Shown here: one piece after another, positions 1 through 11,238 of the stretch | Numbering within the stretch: the stretch's first letter is position 1 | Layout of the letters: each line of letters opens with the position of its first letter | Source: Rotaria sordida | Taxonomy: Eukaryota > Rotifera > Eurotatoria > Philodinida > Philodinidae | NCBI GenBank assembly: GCA_905250125.1 | Contig: CAJNOL010001166.1 | Span: 1-64,000 of the forward strand | Length of the DNA stretch: 64,000 nt | Reading direction: 5' to 3' | Notes under the pieces: generated by a model | What the model saw: the letters and a program-made list of their open reading frames with translations, nothing else | What the model was told of the DNA's origin: nothing | Databases searched by the model: none | Translations under genes and position numbers: made by a program

Positions 1-288
1 TACCGAAGATTTCCACCTAACTGCTTTCCGAAGTCTTCGACTACCAGGCCAAAATTTAACAAGTAGCGTATTAAGAATAGTATCAAAAATTTGTTTGAGT
101 CGTTCGACTAAATCGGAACGAAGTGTTCCACATAGAGCATCGCTAAGAACATTTAAGTTACGCTTAATAGAACTTTCAATTCTTTGATCCATGCGGTATC
201 CAATTATACGCTTGTAAAGTGTGATAAGATGGTTGGCCAGATTAATGAGTTGATGGTTATTATTTTGAGCTATATTAGCATTATTCAT
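1..288 (-). CDS. 5' end of an unrecognised protein, cut by the window edge
   Basis: An open frame of 96 codons runs on the minus strand from ATG at 288 off the left edge. The peptide starts MNNANIAQNNNHQLINLANH and continues with a helical-looking stretch (IIGYRMDQRIESSIKRNLNV, then LCGTLRSDLVERLKQIF). I recognise no family. In the last 60 bases a second frame also reads plausibly as protein (LVVEDFGKQLGG), so a splice site or frameshift near 55-60 is possible and the last 20 residues are uncertain. No signal peptide or membrane segment is visible. It could be a real first exon or a chance open frame; the ordinary amino-acid composition favours a real exon. Confidence 0.4.
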   Translation of the reverse strand, partial: MNNANIAQNNNHQLINLANHLITLYKRIIGYRMDQRIESSIKRNLNVLSDALCGTLRSDLVERLKQIFDTILNTLLVKFWPGSRRLRKAVRWKSSV

Positions 289-523
289 TGCTGTAAAACT
301 CTTCCCCCTAAAAGATACATTCACTCAGTATACACAATATAATGTATACACTTTTACAGAAACCCGGTATTATAGTTTTTCGCTCGAAAGTAAACTCTGG
401 CATTCAAAAAATAAAAAGCAATACATGGAAAGCGCATTTCATCGTCAATTACCAACGATAAGTCATGTTTCCGGTCACGGAACGCTTTCTCCTCCAATCA
501 GTATGATAGAGTATGAGTATGTC

Positions 524-746
524 GGTCTGGGTGTGGGATGTGGGTGCGCGGGTGTGGGATATGGGATATGAACGGATGTGTAGGTGTAGATGGGTACGGG
601 TGTCTGCGTCGGTGTCGATGTGGGTGTGAGGGGATGGTCGTGGGAGTAGTGAACCGTTGGTTGAGGTTCATAAAATTGAATACCAACACTTACACTCACC
701 AACCTCGCCACACAGCCATATCTACGCCCCACCACGTTCCCACCTA
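524..746. repeat. Telomere-like hexamer patch, inverted arms
   Basis: The left arm (about 529-631) is a degenerate series of TGTGGG/TGTGGA/GGTGTG steps. The right arm (about 690-744) is the C-rich complement type (CACTCACC, CCACACAG, CCCCACC). A spacer of about 60 bases lies between. Open frames across it (Thr/Pro/His-rich or Gly/Cys/Val-rich) are products of the repeat and not genes. Confidence 0.7.
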
Positions 747-2271
747 AACTCCATCTACTCCAGCCGAGACAAATAAAACCACCCTAAATTTGAACATAAT
801 TATCGATTTTGTCTCTAAGATCAATTAGTTTGTGGAGACGGGGGACTTATACACCGATCGAGACTCCTCGATAATGAAAATAGATGCAACGATACATATC
901 AGTCAGATTATTTATGCGACTTGATGTATTCTTTAATCACTAATCACCAGTAGTGTGTAACTTGAAAGTTAAATTGAATTGAAATTTCAAGCTTTAAGTT
1001 TCAAGCTACACGTCTTCGAGTGAGTTCGCTCTTCAAGGCATCTACACCTGGTGTGATATGGTGTCTGCGTGTGTCCTCCCGTATATGTCGTTGCATGGCA
1101 CCCACACACGCTGCAATGCCCTGTATGTGTCTATGTGTGAAGGAGTCATATGCCACATCGGAAGAAACGCGGTGTGTTTTCCTTGATCTGGAAGGTCGAA
1201 ATCTGAAAGTCAAAAATTGAAAAAGCAAAAATTGAACAGTGAAGGTTGAAAAATCAGTATCGCTAGCTCAAAAGGGAAACATGGAAGTTGATTGTGGAAG
1301 CTCGAAACTTGAAAGATAAAACTTGAAATTTCAATAGAATTTAAGCTTAACATATATGCTAATCATCTAGTATCTACTGAGATTTGTAAGCAGGCTATTT
1401 CTCATCTAGATATGTGATTTGGCTCGCAAAAAAGTTAATTTCCAAATCTATGGAAATTTTTGATATACCGAAAGAATCCACCAAAGAAAGACATACAGAA
1501 AATTACTGGTAACTTTAGAAATTTCACATACTTACGAAAAATTATCATAAAGCGAAAGTAAATTAATCAGAAGTCACGCAACTTTCTCAAAACTAATAAG
1601 AAACTTCTCAGTAAATTATGAAATTACTCATCCCCTATGCAGGTATTTTCAGATGATTTGGACAAAAACCACTATTTAATAGGAAATATGGTGCTTTTTT
1701 CAAAAACTACCAAATGAATTACAGAAATATTATTAGAAAACTTCTAAATATACCAGTAGTGTCTAACTTAGAAGTTGAATTCGATTGAACATTCAAGTTT
1801 CCACTTTCAACTTAAAACTTTCAGACTTGGCATTTATGGAGAATAGCGAAAAAGAAGAACAAATTTCTGCTCAATATTGAACTATTTGGAGATATTTCAG
1901 CAATTACTGGGGAAATTAAATGAATATCGGAATTTCTCTGTTTTTTCGCACTGGTATCTATGTACTTTCATATGAAAAAGAAGATCTTATCCTTCGAAAT
2001 ATCGATTATTTTACAAATTACTGAGAAATTTTGGAAGTTGCTATAGAATTTCCGTAAATACTGGAATCAATATATTTTGTCATCAAAAAGAAAACCTCAT
2101 CGTTCAACATATTAGTAATTTTTAAATTATTATGAAATTTTAGAAATTACCTATACTTCAAATGGTAGCATCATCTTCTCAATAATAAAATTCATAGGCA
2201 TGTACAGGAAAAAGAACATTTCGTAATTCCTCTAATTAATGAAGTTTTCTAGTAATTTCCGAAATTTCTCA
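747..2271. other. Non-coding, low-complexity AATTTC-rich region with one direct repeat
   Basis: I see no gene. About 946-1340 and 1430-2270 are dominated by short self-complementary words (CTTGAAA/TTTCAAG, GAAATTTC, AATTACTG) at irregular spacing. A 50-base segment starting ACCAGTAGTGTGTAACTTG at 946 recurs diverged at 1752-1800, about 806 bases away in the same orientation. This may be an old repeat element whose ends I cannot define. Confidence 0.5.
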
Positions 2272-2350
2272 GTGTATGGGTGTAGGTAGACAGAGATGTG
2301 GGAGGATGTAGAGATAAATCTAAGTACCGCACTCATTCACACCCTATTAT
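2272..2350. repeat. Telomere-like hexamer patch ending CACACCCTATTAT
   Basis: A degenerate G-rich arm (ATGGGTGTAGGTAG, GATGTGGGAGGATGTAG) is followed by a C-rich end ACTCATTCACACCCTATTAT. The same terminal word CACACCCTATTAT closes the copy at 59670-59909. Confidence 0.6.
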
Positions 2351-2944
2351 AAACCCTTTTTGACAGACTTCTGTATCAGATTGCTTTTGAAAGCATTGAC
2401 GTGTTTCGTAGGTCTCCACACTCTTATGTCTGGAAAGATCAGGCCTTTAGTTTTCCAAGATCCACTTTGAAACGAAAAGACCACGAACTGGTTAGATCCG
2501 AATATAGATCCATGGTGTGTTATATTCTTATGAGCTACTTGTTCGACGACGCACTATAAATGGCATCCTTTTCAATTAGCTACAGTAAAAATAACAGAAA
2601 ATGGGCCGTGATAAAGGTCTTTTCCTTGAAATATTCGACAAACCAACTTCTTTTTGAGTTTCTATGACGAATATGATAGAAGAAAACCGGTAGGCATCTA
2701 GTTGGATGTATTTCGTTCGATTGATTACAGTTCATCTTTGCAAAATTTCGCACGACAAACTTCCGTCGATTTAATCAGAAAAAATTCCCAAGGATGTCAC
2801 ACACGCGCACATTCTCTACTCACTTTGGGATTGTTAAGTAACTCGATGCTATTCTACTCATTCGCTTTCTACAGCTGATGGGTGATGGCGTTGTTTTTCG
2901 TTCTGTCGAGTAATCACTCCCATATACGCCATTGCATTAGGATT
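2351..2944. other. Intergenic, no feature seen
   Basis: No open frame with protein-like composition, no RNA gene and no clear repeat was found here. Confidence 0.5.
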
Positions 2945-3046
2945 GTGATGAAAAAGCGTACAAAAATAATCAACGAAAATTAAACAGTTTTCTTATTCTT
3001 GCGTGTCGTAGTGGCAACATCAGCAACTGAAATGGCTTTTTTTGTG
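2945..3046. repeat. Direct-repeat copy 1 of an unnamed ~100-bp unit
   Basis: The segment from GTGATGAAAAAGCGTAC through ACATCAGCAACTGAAATGG to a T-run recurs at 6025-6129 in the same orientation with small indels. The two copies are about 3.08 kb apart and bracket the tandem array and the TIR element. Copy 1 runs directly into a telomere-like hairpin at 3043; copy 2 does not. Confidence 0.7.
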
Positions 3047-3080
3047 GGTGTGGATGTTCTCTTCATTCACACCCACACTC
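3043..3080. repeat. Minimal telomere-like hairpin
   Basis: GTGGGTGTGGATG is followed by a pyrimidine-rich loop (TTCTCTTCATT) and then CACACCCACACTC. It is the shortest clear member of the dispersed family and shows its structure best. Confidence 0.7.
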
Positions 3081-3380
3081 TCAAGGTTTATTGGAATTTT
3101 CTTTTTATTATTTAGTTCTCAGAATACTTCTAGCAATTTTATTTAAGGAATTCAGTCGTCAAATTATTTGTTTTCTCTGTTGGTTTAAACTATTCATTCT
3201 TAAAGTTGTCCATCGCCGTACGGGCAACCCGAATTGGTTGCTCTAATGTGACTTTTCTCATTCATCATTTATTTATGTTCGTAACGATCGTAAACTCTCG
3301 GATAAATGGGAATTCGCTCTGCTACTCTTCGTTTAATTAAAGCAATACTCTAACTCTTCCTCTAACAGAAAAAAGGAAAA

Positions 3381-4350
3381 AGCTAGTTTACTTCTTTTTT
3401 ATTCTACTCGTTCCACTAGTTGCCGGAGACTTTACAGAAGCAATAGAATAAAAAAAGCTTTTCCTTTCTTTGTTTTAGTTGTCTATTCAGAGTGTTGCTC
3501 GACATTTTTCTGAGAAAAATTTAGCCGTTAAAAGAAAAAAGTTAGTTTACTTCTTTTTTATTCTACTCGTTCCACTAGTTGCCGGAGATTTTACAGAAGC
3601 AATAGAATAAAAAAAAGCTTTTCCTTTCTTTGTTTTAGTTGTCTATTCAGAGTGTTGCTCGACATTTTTCTGAGAAAAATTTAGCCGTTAAAAGAAAAAA
3701 GCTAGTTTACTTCTTTTTTATTCTACTTGTTCCACTAGTTGCCGGAGATTTTACAGAAGCAATAGAATAAAAAAAGCTTTTCTTTTCCTTGTTTTAGTTA
3801 TCTATTTGGAGTGTTACTCAGCATTTTTCTGAGAAAAATTTAAGAGTTAAAACAAGAAAGCTAGTTTACTTTGTTTCTTTATATTTTACTTACTGCTATA
3901 GTTGCCGAAGATTTCACGGATGCAATAGAACGGATAAAACACTTTTCTTTTCTTTGTTTTAGTTGTTGATACCGAGTAATGCTCGGCATTTTTCTGAGAA
4001 AAATTTAACAGTTAAAACAAGAAAGCTAGTTTACTTTACTTTTCTTAAATTTTACTTACTGCTATAGTTGCCGAAGATTTTACGGAAGCAGTAGAATAAT
4101 AAAAACCCCTTTCTCTTCTTTGTTCTAGTTGTCTATTCGGGCTGTTACTCAGCATTTTTCTGAGAAAAATTTAACAGTTAAAACAAGAAAGCTAGTTTAC
4201 TTTACTTTTTTAAAATTTTATTTACTGCTATAGTTGCCGAAGATTTTACGGATGCAATAGAACGGATAAAACTCTTTTCTTTTCTTTGTTTTAGTTGTCG
4301 ATTCCGAGTAATGCTCGGCATTTCTCTGATGAAAATCTAACTGATGAGTT
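3381..4350. repeat. Tandem array, six copies of a 159-166 bp unit
   Basis: The anchor word AGCTAGTTTA (AGTTAGTTTA in copy 2) begins copies at 3381, 3540, 3700, 3859, 4024 and 4190, giving periods of 159, 160, 159, 165 and 166. Each unit holds GTTGCCG(G/A)AGA, then AGAAGCAATAGAATAA or a variant, then TTTGTTTTAGTTGT, then GCATTTTTCTGAGAAAAAT. Copies 1-3 are nearly identical to one another; copies 4-6 form a second, more diverged group (GTTAAAACAAGAAAGC, TTACTGCTATAGTTGCCG). The array breaks down about 4350. No coding potential is seen. It may be a minisatellite or a small satellite block. Confidence 0.92.
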
Positions 4351-4433
4351 TTGTTTAATTTTTCTCTTTCACGACTGAATTCCTGTAAAAGTGATCGAAC
4401 ATTTTATTGAAGGAATAATCGAATAACTTAGTT

Positions 4434-5073
4434 AAGTCGGCTGACTGCACGAAGTACAGTAGCCGACTTATTGCTTTTTACTCGGTTAGTTGCCATGGCA
4501 AATTCTTCTTCTTCTTCTCAACACATGAGTTATGATTCAAGTCAGCCACTCGTTCTCAGCTCCTGAGTATCGTTTTTAGTCGAAAAAAGGATTGGCGAGA
4601 TCTTGAGAACGTGATGAGTGGGCATCTGAAATCCGTTTTCCGAAATTCGATGACGTTCGTGAGATATAAATAATGTCAAAAATGATAATTAACAGTTGAT
4701 AGTTTCCTTGTATGGTTATGCATAACTCAATCTTAAACAGACCATTGATATCTCAGATCTTGTGCGCATATATACTTTAATTATCGTTTTGCATGACTTA
4801 AATTCATCCGTAAAGGAGTCTCAAACGTTTAGAAAGGTCTCTGCATGGTTTATACACATGAGATACGAAGAACGATAATGAACAGCTGAGAGCTTCCTTA
4901 TATGAAAATCTATGATTCAGATTGATTATCTCGCACTAGTCAGCTGAACTAAGATAGCTGAAGGCGATTGAAATCCATCATAACTTCCTCTACACTAGTC
5001 TAGGAGTTCGAAATAGTAGATGTCACATAGGATCATATTTCGATATTTTTCGGGCTCTGCAGTCAGCCGACTT
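4434..5073. mobile_element. Candidate non-autonomous element with 16-bp terminal inverted repeats
   Basis: AAGTCGGCTGACTGCA at 4434-4449 is matched exactly in reverse complement at 5058-5073, bounding about 640 bases. A second, inner complement of the left end (CAGTAGCCGACTT) lies at about 4457-4469 and would form a terminal hairpin. Inside, two diverged direct copies of a GATAAT(T/G)AACAG(T/C)TGA segment lie near 4683 and 4873. There is no transposase frame. The flanks show no convincing target-site duplication, so the family is unknown. Confidence 0.6.
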
Positions 5074-5647
5074 TTCTACCCGGCCCAAGGCCGGCTAGAG
5101 ATCTAGTTTCGTTTGCTTTTCTTCTATCAACCATGTGCATATTTCATGCTTTTATTCTGATAGCAATAGAACGAATAGATTTGTTTTCGTTATCTTTGCC
5201 CAATTATCCTACAAGCTTTTGCGGATTTTATGATGAAGGTTTATTTCTGACCGCGAGTCAAACTTACATCTTTTGTTTTGTTTATTTTGCATAGGTAGTT
5301 GTACTCTTCATGATTCTTTGAAATCATTTTGAATAAAAAATAACAGAGTTAACAGAAACTGACGATTCTTTCACTGCGAGGAACCCTAGATCTAGGGTAC
5401 TTGCATCCGAGACCGACATCCTATTTTAATACAGAACTTTTTATCTAAGTTTAGAAAATAAAATAGGAACGAATTTCTACTGATACCCTTCAACAAATAT
5501 TCAATCTTACTCTACAAGGTAACAGTTGAATATGAAATATCTTTCTTCTATTTCTTTTTTCTTTAAGTCATCATTCAGTGAAGGTATGTTAGTGACTCAT
5601 CATCAAAGAGCTAAGGCTAAATTAGATTAGTAATTAAAATAGTTGGT
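5074..5647. other. Intergenic, no feature seen
   Basis: AT-rich sequence without protein-like frames or a clear repeat. A small palindrome (CCCTAGATCTAGGG) lies near 5384-5397. Confidence 0.4.
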
Positions 5648-5847
5648 ATAGGCGTGTGTATATCGGTGGAATTCAGATCTACACCCACATCGATTTCTTT
5701 GTTTAGTTACCGTGTTAGTTATGGTGTGTCTTATTAGACCATTGGAATCATAAAAATGATCTAATAAGACACGAGTGTGGGTGTGGATGTGGGTGACAGT
5801 ATTCTTCATTCTCACATCCACACCTATACCCACACCCACACTCATAT
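5648..5847. repeat. Cluster of telomere-like patches plus a 13-bp stem hairpin
   Basis: 5773-5795 reads as exact hexamers TGTGGG TGTGGA TGTGGG; 5813-5843 is the C-rich complement (CACATCCACACC, ACCCACACCCACACTC), with a loop containing ATTCTTCATT. Immediately left, GTGTCTTATTAGA (5726-5738) pairs with TCTAATAAGACAC (5760-5772), a separate perfect 13-bp stem. A weaker G-rich/C-rich pair lies at 5648-5690. Confidence 0.75.
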
Positions 5848-6024
5848 TTTTTGTATTACTTGTTCTAAATAAAGAAAGAGTATCATTTTAATAACTTTTT
5901 TCCCACATCGAATATGAAAACAGCACATTTTATTAGGGTACCCATGTAACAATAAAAAAATCAATTTACGAAAACATATGTTGCCAGTATAGTGCTTAAA
6001 ATAGGATGGTAGTACTAGGGGCAG

Positions 6025-6129
6025 TGTGATGAAAAAAATGTACAAAAATAATTAATAAAAGGCAAACAGTTTTCTCATTCTTTTGCGTCGTAGAGTGGTA
6101 ACATCAGCGACTGAAATTGTTTTTTTTGT
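6025..6129. repeat. Direct-repeat copy 2 of an unnamed ~100-bp unit
   Basis: Diverged copy of 2945-3046 in the same orientation (GTGATGAAAAAAATGTAC ... AACATCAGCGACTGAAATTG). It ends about 95 bases upstream of the start codon of the next gene, so it may overlap that gene's promoter or 5' UTR. Confidence 0.7.
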
Positions 6130-6223
6130 CAATGCAAAATCAAACTGAAATTGTTGATACAAGTAACAACAAATAATAGTTTTTCACTTTTTAGACGTAC
6201 ATAACAAAACCGGGTATTGTAAA

Positions 6224-9200
6224 ATGAGCGTGTTGAATCTGAAACAGTTAGTTCTGGACACTATTGATCATCTTTGTGACTGTCAATTTACGCCAAGTTC
6301 AGGATTATACAACACAATTAGAACTTATATCAAGAAATTGCCAGACGAAATTTTTCAACAAGACTCTGAAAGCATTAATGCTAGCTGTAATTTCCTGAAA
6401 ACCATAACCGAAACCAGCGTTGATAACAATCAAAAACAATCACTTTTGAAGGAATTCGACCAAGAATCCGAAATTTTATTACGATCATTACAGATATTTA
6501 CAAAACAAAATGCACAATGTCGCTATACACCTTTGCAGATACTGTTAAAACTAGAGTTGCTCTTCGATCCTATTCTTGATCATAAGAAAATCTGTCACAA
6601 TACTGATCGAGAACTCTCGAAAAGCATTACGAGACTAAAAAATGAAAACGAGACTGAGTCTTCCGTATTACAACAAGAGAGACAGCGATCGATATTGTTT
6701 AATGAACTTATGGATGCGCCATTGGATGATATTATCTCGTATTTGCAAAAGCACAATAAAACATTTTATGACTTTTATAACAACGACAAAATCAATTATG
6801 TCTTCTTTCGATTGCATAATTTATCTTTGCGACCTCGACAATTTATTAGCTTGTATGACAAACTATGTGTCTTCATCGACTCTGAATTGAGTAAGAAGTA
6901 TCATCTTGACACTGAATGTTTGGCAGAACTACTTCTGCATCAGTTTGAATATATTGGCGACGGATCGTATCGTCAGAAGCTAATAACTTTTATTGAAAAA
7001 ATATTTTCACAAGACTATAAGATTTACAAAACTAGAAGTAAGTAAAGTACTGCTAATTCAAAAGTTGAGAAAAAACAAATTAGATTTCATCGAATTATAA
7101 ATGAATGGATACAGCTTATGACGATAATTACAACCAAATAATCTTCATTTTGATTCAACAGAGTATTAGGAAAAGAATTTAGAAAGAACCAAAACGTCTT
7201 AGCTAAAAAAAGGAATAGTTATCAATCGTCAAAACCAAAGATTACTCAAGCTTACACTGACTACTCTTCGTTGAAACTGTTTTCATCGAATTCTATACAG
7301 CCTGTCCACAGGTAACACACTCACCCATTTTTGACTTTCTGATTGTCATAATTTGATAACTTAAGGTGACAAAGAGCTGAAACTTACATTGCAGCAAGAT
7401 ATATGAAAGTTCTAGTTTCACTAAAATTTTCATTTCATTTCGTCGAACTACGATGATTCTAAAAGGATAGAAAGTCGTGATAAGGCACTCATTCAAAAGA
7501 ACCCCTTCCATCAGAGCCACCCAAAAAAGTTCACATTTCTAAAAATTTTCTCGCTCCGAACAAAATGCTTTTTTTCTGTATTTGAAGTTAACACAACAGA
7601 CCTGACGATGGTGAAATGTGTTTTTTGAAATCTTGTTCCTACAAAGAGTTATCACCAAAACATTATGGTACGCACTCATCAATATTTTTGAGCTCCTTAA
7701 AGAAGTACGTTTTTTTATAGCTTTGACAAAAATAGAAGGTGACCCATTGATGTCAAAATTGTAGCTCAATCTTCGATAATATCACTATTATTTCCATTTT
7801 TTTAAATGATAAAGTAGTGTTCGAAATATGATAATACACAATAAGGCCCTTCTTTCATCATTTTTGCACGAAAAATGCTTGATTGTGGCTGTCGTCTTGT
7901 GTTCGAGAAATCTTCTGCTCAACTTTGGCCAATCATGGTTCTTTTTAGCTGGACAGGCTGTATACTAAACTTCGTGACATCTACAAGAGCATGACCAAAT
8001 TTTGATCTCTGTGGTCTGATTCGACTGGATAGTGAACGTTTCGGTATCAGAGTGTAGACGTAGGTTTGGAGGCAGATGTAGGTGTTGTGTAGGCTTTTCA
8101 ATTAACAACACCAACACTTCATATCCACACTTACGTACATATTGCACTTCAGGGAGCATGAAAGAATATTGTTTTCCGCCAAGCTTGACCTTCACGTACC
8201 CTCACTATATTCTCTATGATCTTAGAGTACAAAGAACGTCATTTCTTCTGTTTGAATGAATGCCATTCATTTTTTTGAAGATTCAGAAGCAGACATCAGC
8301 AGGTATTACAATGGTCTCGATGAAAATCCATTCAAATTTGTCAAGTTCCTCGAATATATCGACGAACCATCACTATTGACTCAGGAAGATCAAAACAAGT
8401 TTGCAGTACTTTTTGAAATCTATTGCAAAAAACTAGCAGGAATTCTACCCAGTGCACCTTGGCAACCACCACCCCAGTCATCAATCACTTCTCAATGGCA
8501 CGAGTTAAACTTGACACATAATTCACGAAATCATCGCAAAACTGGTCGTCAACGTAAAAATAATAGCAAGTAGCTGTTAAGAATCGTTTTATAATACTTC
8601 ATTACTGTAATTATAGATACTGTAGCCGCTAAACAAGGAAAATTTTCTCGATATGATGCAAATAGAAACATGGTGTCTCGGGTAAGAAGTTAACTGAAAC
8701 GGCTTGCTCGGCAAAGTGCAACAATCGATTTATTGTTTCTCAGTTACATTGTTGCTATAGAATATACTCCTTGTAGTTCTTCACTATGCATTCGTTATAA
8801 TTTCATTCAGTCACTCGTTTACTGCACTTGAGCATATTATTGAGTTGGAAAAAAGCTTTTTTGTGATCTGGGTGTGGGTTCTCCATTTAGCCACATCCAC
8901 ACCCACATCCATACCCTACCTACACCTACATCCACATCCCGCATCCATACCCACACCCATCGTAGGTTGCTGCAGATAGCGCCTTTGAATTATGCAACTC
9001 ACTACAACGGATCTATTAATTCTCAAAAAGTAGCACTTGATATTCAAGTCTGACAAATTAGAAAAATTTATTAGAGAATTCATCTATGAAAACGTTATCA
9101 ACTCTCAAATTTCTGATGCTGCTGAATAAAAGTAGCAATTGATGCACGTTACAAAAAAAGAATCAAGCTGATGTCAACAGTTATTTTTCGTACAACACAT

Positions 9201-9915
9201 GAGAGCCTCCGAAAAATAATGAAATTTTTCTTTTGCAGTTATTGATCACTTCTTTTAGCAATCATGCTAGGTGATCTCGAATAGACTACATCATTTGATG
9301 TTTGACTTTAGTTTCTAGAGAACGAAATGAGTCTCAAGAAATAATATGGATTTTGAGGAAATAAGGTAAACTGTCAACGAAGGTTTTTGTATTCTGATGT
9401 TATTCAAATAGTTGAGGATAAATCTGGAATTACAGACACAGGATGTATTACTCAAATAATTCTGATAGCGGAAATCCAATCAGAATAGAGCACCTGAGCG
9501 CTTGAAGTACACTAAAGAAAAATTTTATTTATTTTCTCCATTATGCCAACTATCGACGTGGCGGAACTCTTCCGAATATTTTGAAAATTCAACAAACTTT
9601 CAAGAAACTAATATAATGTATCGGTCAGAATCTTTTTAAACCTTTCAACTTTTTATCAAATCTAATGGCTTTTCTCAAATGAAATGATGTTTTTTTCTTC
9701 AATTTCTACAATAGAACACGCAGAGTGATTATTATGGTGATGAATATTATTCTACAACACTTTCTGTTTAGGTATCAGACTCATGGGGAACTTCGCAACG
9801 TACATCAAACGATCGTCTATATTACGAATCATCGTACTATAAGGATAATTTTTCCGAACATCAATCTCGACGAGGGAAAAATAAGCAGCAGCCTTGGATC
9901 GATGAAAATAATTGA
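6224..9915 (+). CDS. Unrecognised four-exon gene with two possible last exons
   Basis: Exon 1 is 6224-7037 (MSVLNLKQLVLDTIDHLCDC..., about 271 residues, helical, no signal peptide), ending at a good donor GTAAGT; without splicing it would stop at 7045 after 273 residues. Phase-compatible continuation: exon 2 from 8281 or 8287 (acceptors GAAG or TTCAG) to 8553 (GT donor) or 8565 (GC donor); exon 3 8617-8681 (TVAAKQGKFSRYD) with donor GTAAGA. Two last exons fit in phase: 9715-9771 (NTQSDYYGDEYYSTTLSV, stop TAG) or 9772-9915 (VSDSWGTSQRTSNDRLYYES..., stop TGA). The tail is rich in Ser, Tyr, Arg and Gln, as in some RNA-binding proteins, but I see no domain. Introns 1 and 3 each carry a telomere-like patch. 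Exon 1 is well supported; the joining is inference from splice signals and matching phase. Confidence 0.5.
8050..8138. repeat. Telomere-like patch inside an inferred intron
   Basis: A degenerate G arm (GTGTAGACGTAGG, GATGTAGGTGTTGTGTAGG) faces a C arm (AACACCAACAC, ATCCACAC). It lies in inferred intron 1 of the 6224-9915 gene. Confidence 0.5.
8868..8961. repeat. Telomere-like patch inside an inferred intron
   Basis: A short G arm CTGGGTGTGGG, the loop TTCTCCATTTAG, then a long C arm of ACATCC/ACACCC/ATACCC steps to CCCACACCCATC. It lies in inferred intron 3 of the 6224-9915 gene. The C arm is several times longer than the G arm. Confidence 0.7.
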
Positions 9916-10250
9916 AAAATTCCTAGAAAACAATTATTTGAACGATCGTTAAAAAATTTCAAATTTCTATCCCTGTTTTTCCTAAAATTGTAAAATTTGC
10001 CACTGCATGAGACATTTTCTTGTATCATAAATAAATATAAACAAATATTTAGTTTATAAGAACTCTTCCTATGCTGAGGATCAATCGTAAGAAGCTATGC
10101 GTCAGGCAGATTATGGATTATAATTACATAGTCGCAAAAGGTAAACAGTTAATCAGTAAACAAACTCACACACGATTTTGATTACTTCAATTTCTTAATA
10201 AATTGATGTATTTTTGTTGTATTGAAATTCATACAGGGTACGAAACTATC

Positions 10251-10330
10251 AGGGTGTGAGTGCAGACAAATAAAAGATCCAAACCCACATTCACACCCAT
10301 ACCTACATCCATACTGACACCCACACCCAT
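10251..10330. repeat. Telomere-like patch starting CAGGGTGTGAGTG
   Basis: The left end is CAGGGTGTGAGTG. A long C arm (AACCCACATTCACACCC, ACACCCACACCC) follows a short A-rich spacer. The left end is nearly the complement of the right ends at 2336-2346 and 59892-59905, suggesting shared element termini. Confidence 0.65.
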
Positions 10331-11000
10331 GATAAACTGGTAATCCCAATCTTCATCGAGAAGAAAAATGTTGAAAAAATAATGAGAGAAATGTCGAATG
10401 AAAAAATGTTGAAATAGACGACTGTTGACAGTGAATATGTCGAAGTGAGAATGACAGCAGACACCGATACTTTCTTTCGAGATTTTTATCTTTGACATAC
10501 TTACTTTATTGGTCAGGAGAATCGATTGACTTCATCGATATATGTTCAATATGCCCATCCCATTCAATTAGAACAATAGCGACTGACGATCATCATGATT
10601 ACTCAGGTATGAGACAAGTTTTTTTTTACATTCGCTATACTCTGAAGCTATATTTTTGACAGATACGAGGCCATCAAGTTATCCCAGGCGTGTTCTATCC
10701 ATGGATGGTGCAGAATTCTTCATATTCACAGGAAAATCTATTTGTGTTGAATAGAATGGAGACGATTCTAAGCACCATGGGAAGAAAGATGTGTGTATGA
10801 TATCAAGAAATACATTCTGTATACGATATCCATTTTACTCCGTATACCTCATTCTTTGTAGTCTCCTACACGAATCGTACACAAACTTATTTCACTATCG
10901 GGTTTTTATCATGTAAACGATCATGTTTCTTCAATTCAGTGAACAAACTTTCAGAATAAAAGGTTATTGCTGATAAAAGCCTAGGTGAAAAAATCAGACA

Positions 11001-11238
11001 TAAGATCTTGTGGATTAGACGAAATCGTACGAAAAATCGCAGTCTCAGAAATCTTACAGCATATCGTGTACTATAAAGTTCTTGAAAGATCTTACCACCA
11101 CATAAAATTTCCTATAATCTTATAATGATATCTTACAGGAAAGCAAGATCTTTCAAGAATCTTACAGTACACGATATGATATAAGATTTCTGTGACTGCG
11201 AGTTTTTTGTGCGATTTCAGTCTGATCTTACAAGATTA
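11001..11238. repeat. Small fold-back element, ~95-bp arms
   Basis: The left arm 11001-11094 (TAAGATCTTG... through GTTCTTGAAAGATCTTA) is complementary to the right arm 11143-11238 (CAAGATCTTTCAAGAATC ... CTTACAAGATTA) with modest divergence. The loop is about 48 bases and has an inner stem TTTCCT/AGGAAA. ATCTTA words recur. No frame crosses it. A transcript would form a hairpin. Confidence 0.8.

Noticed and set aside
475-747. Overlapping frames of 60-86 codons rich in Thr-Pro-His or Cys-Gly-Val
   Set aside because: They are translations of the telomere-like repeat on both strands. The same composition appears at every such patch (51804-52281, 59578-59929).
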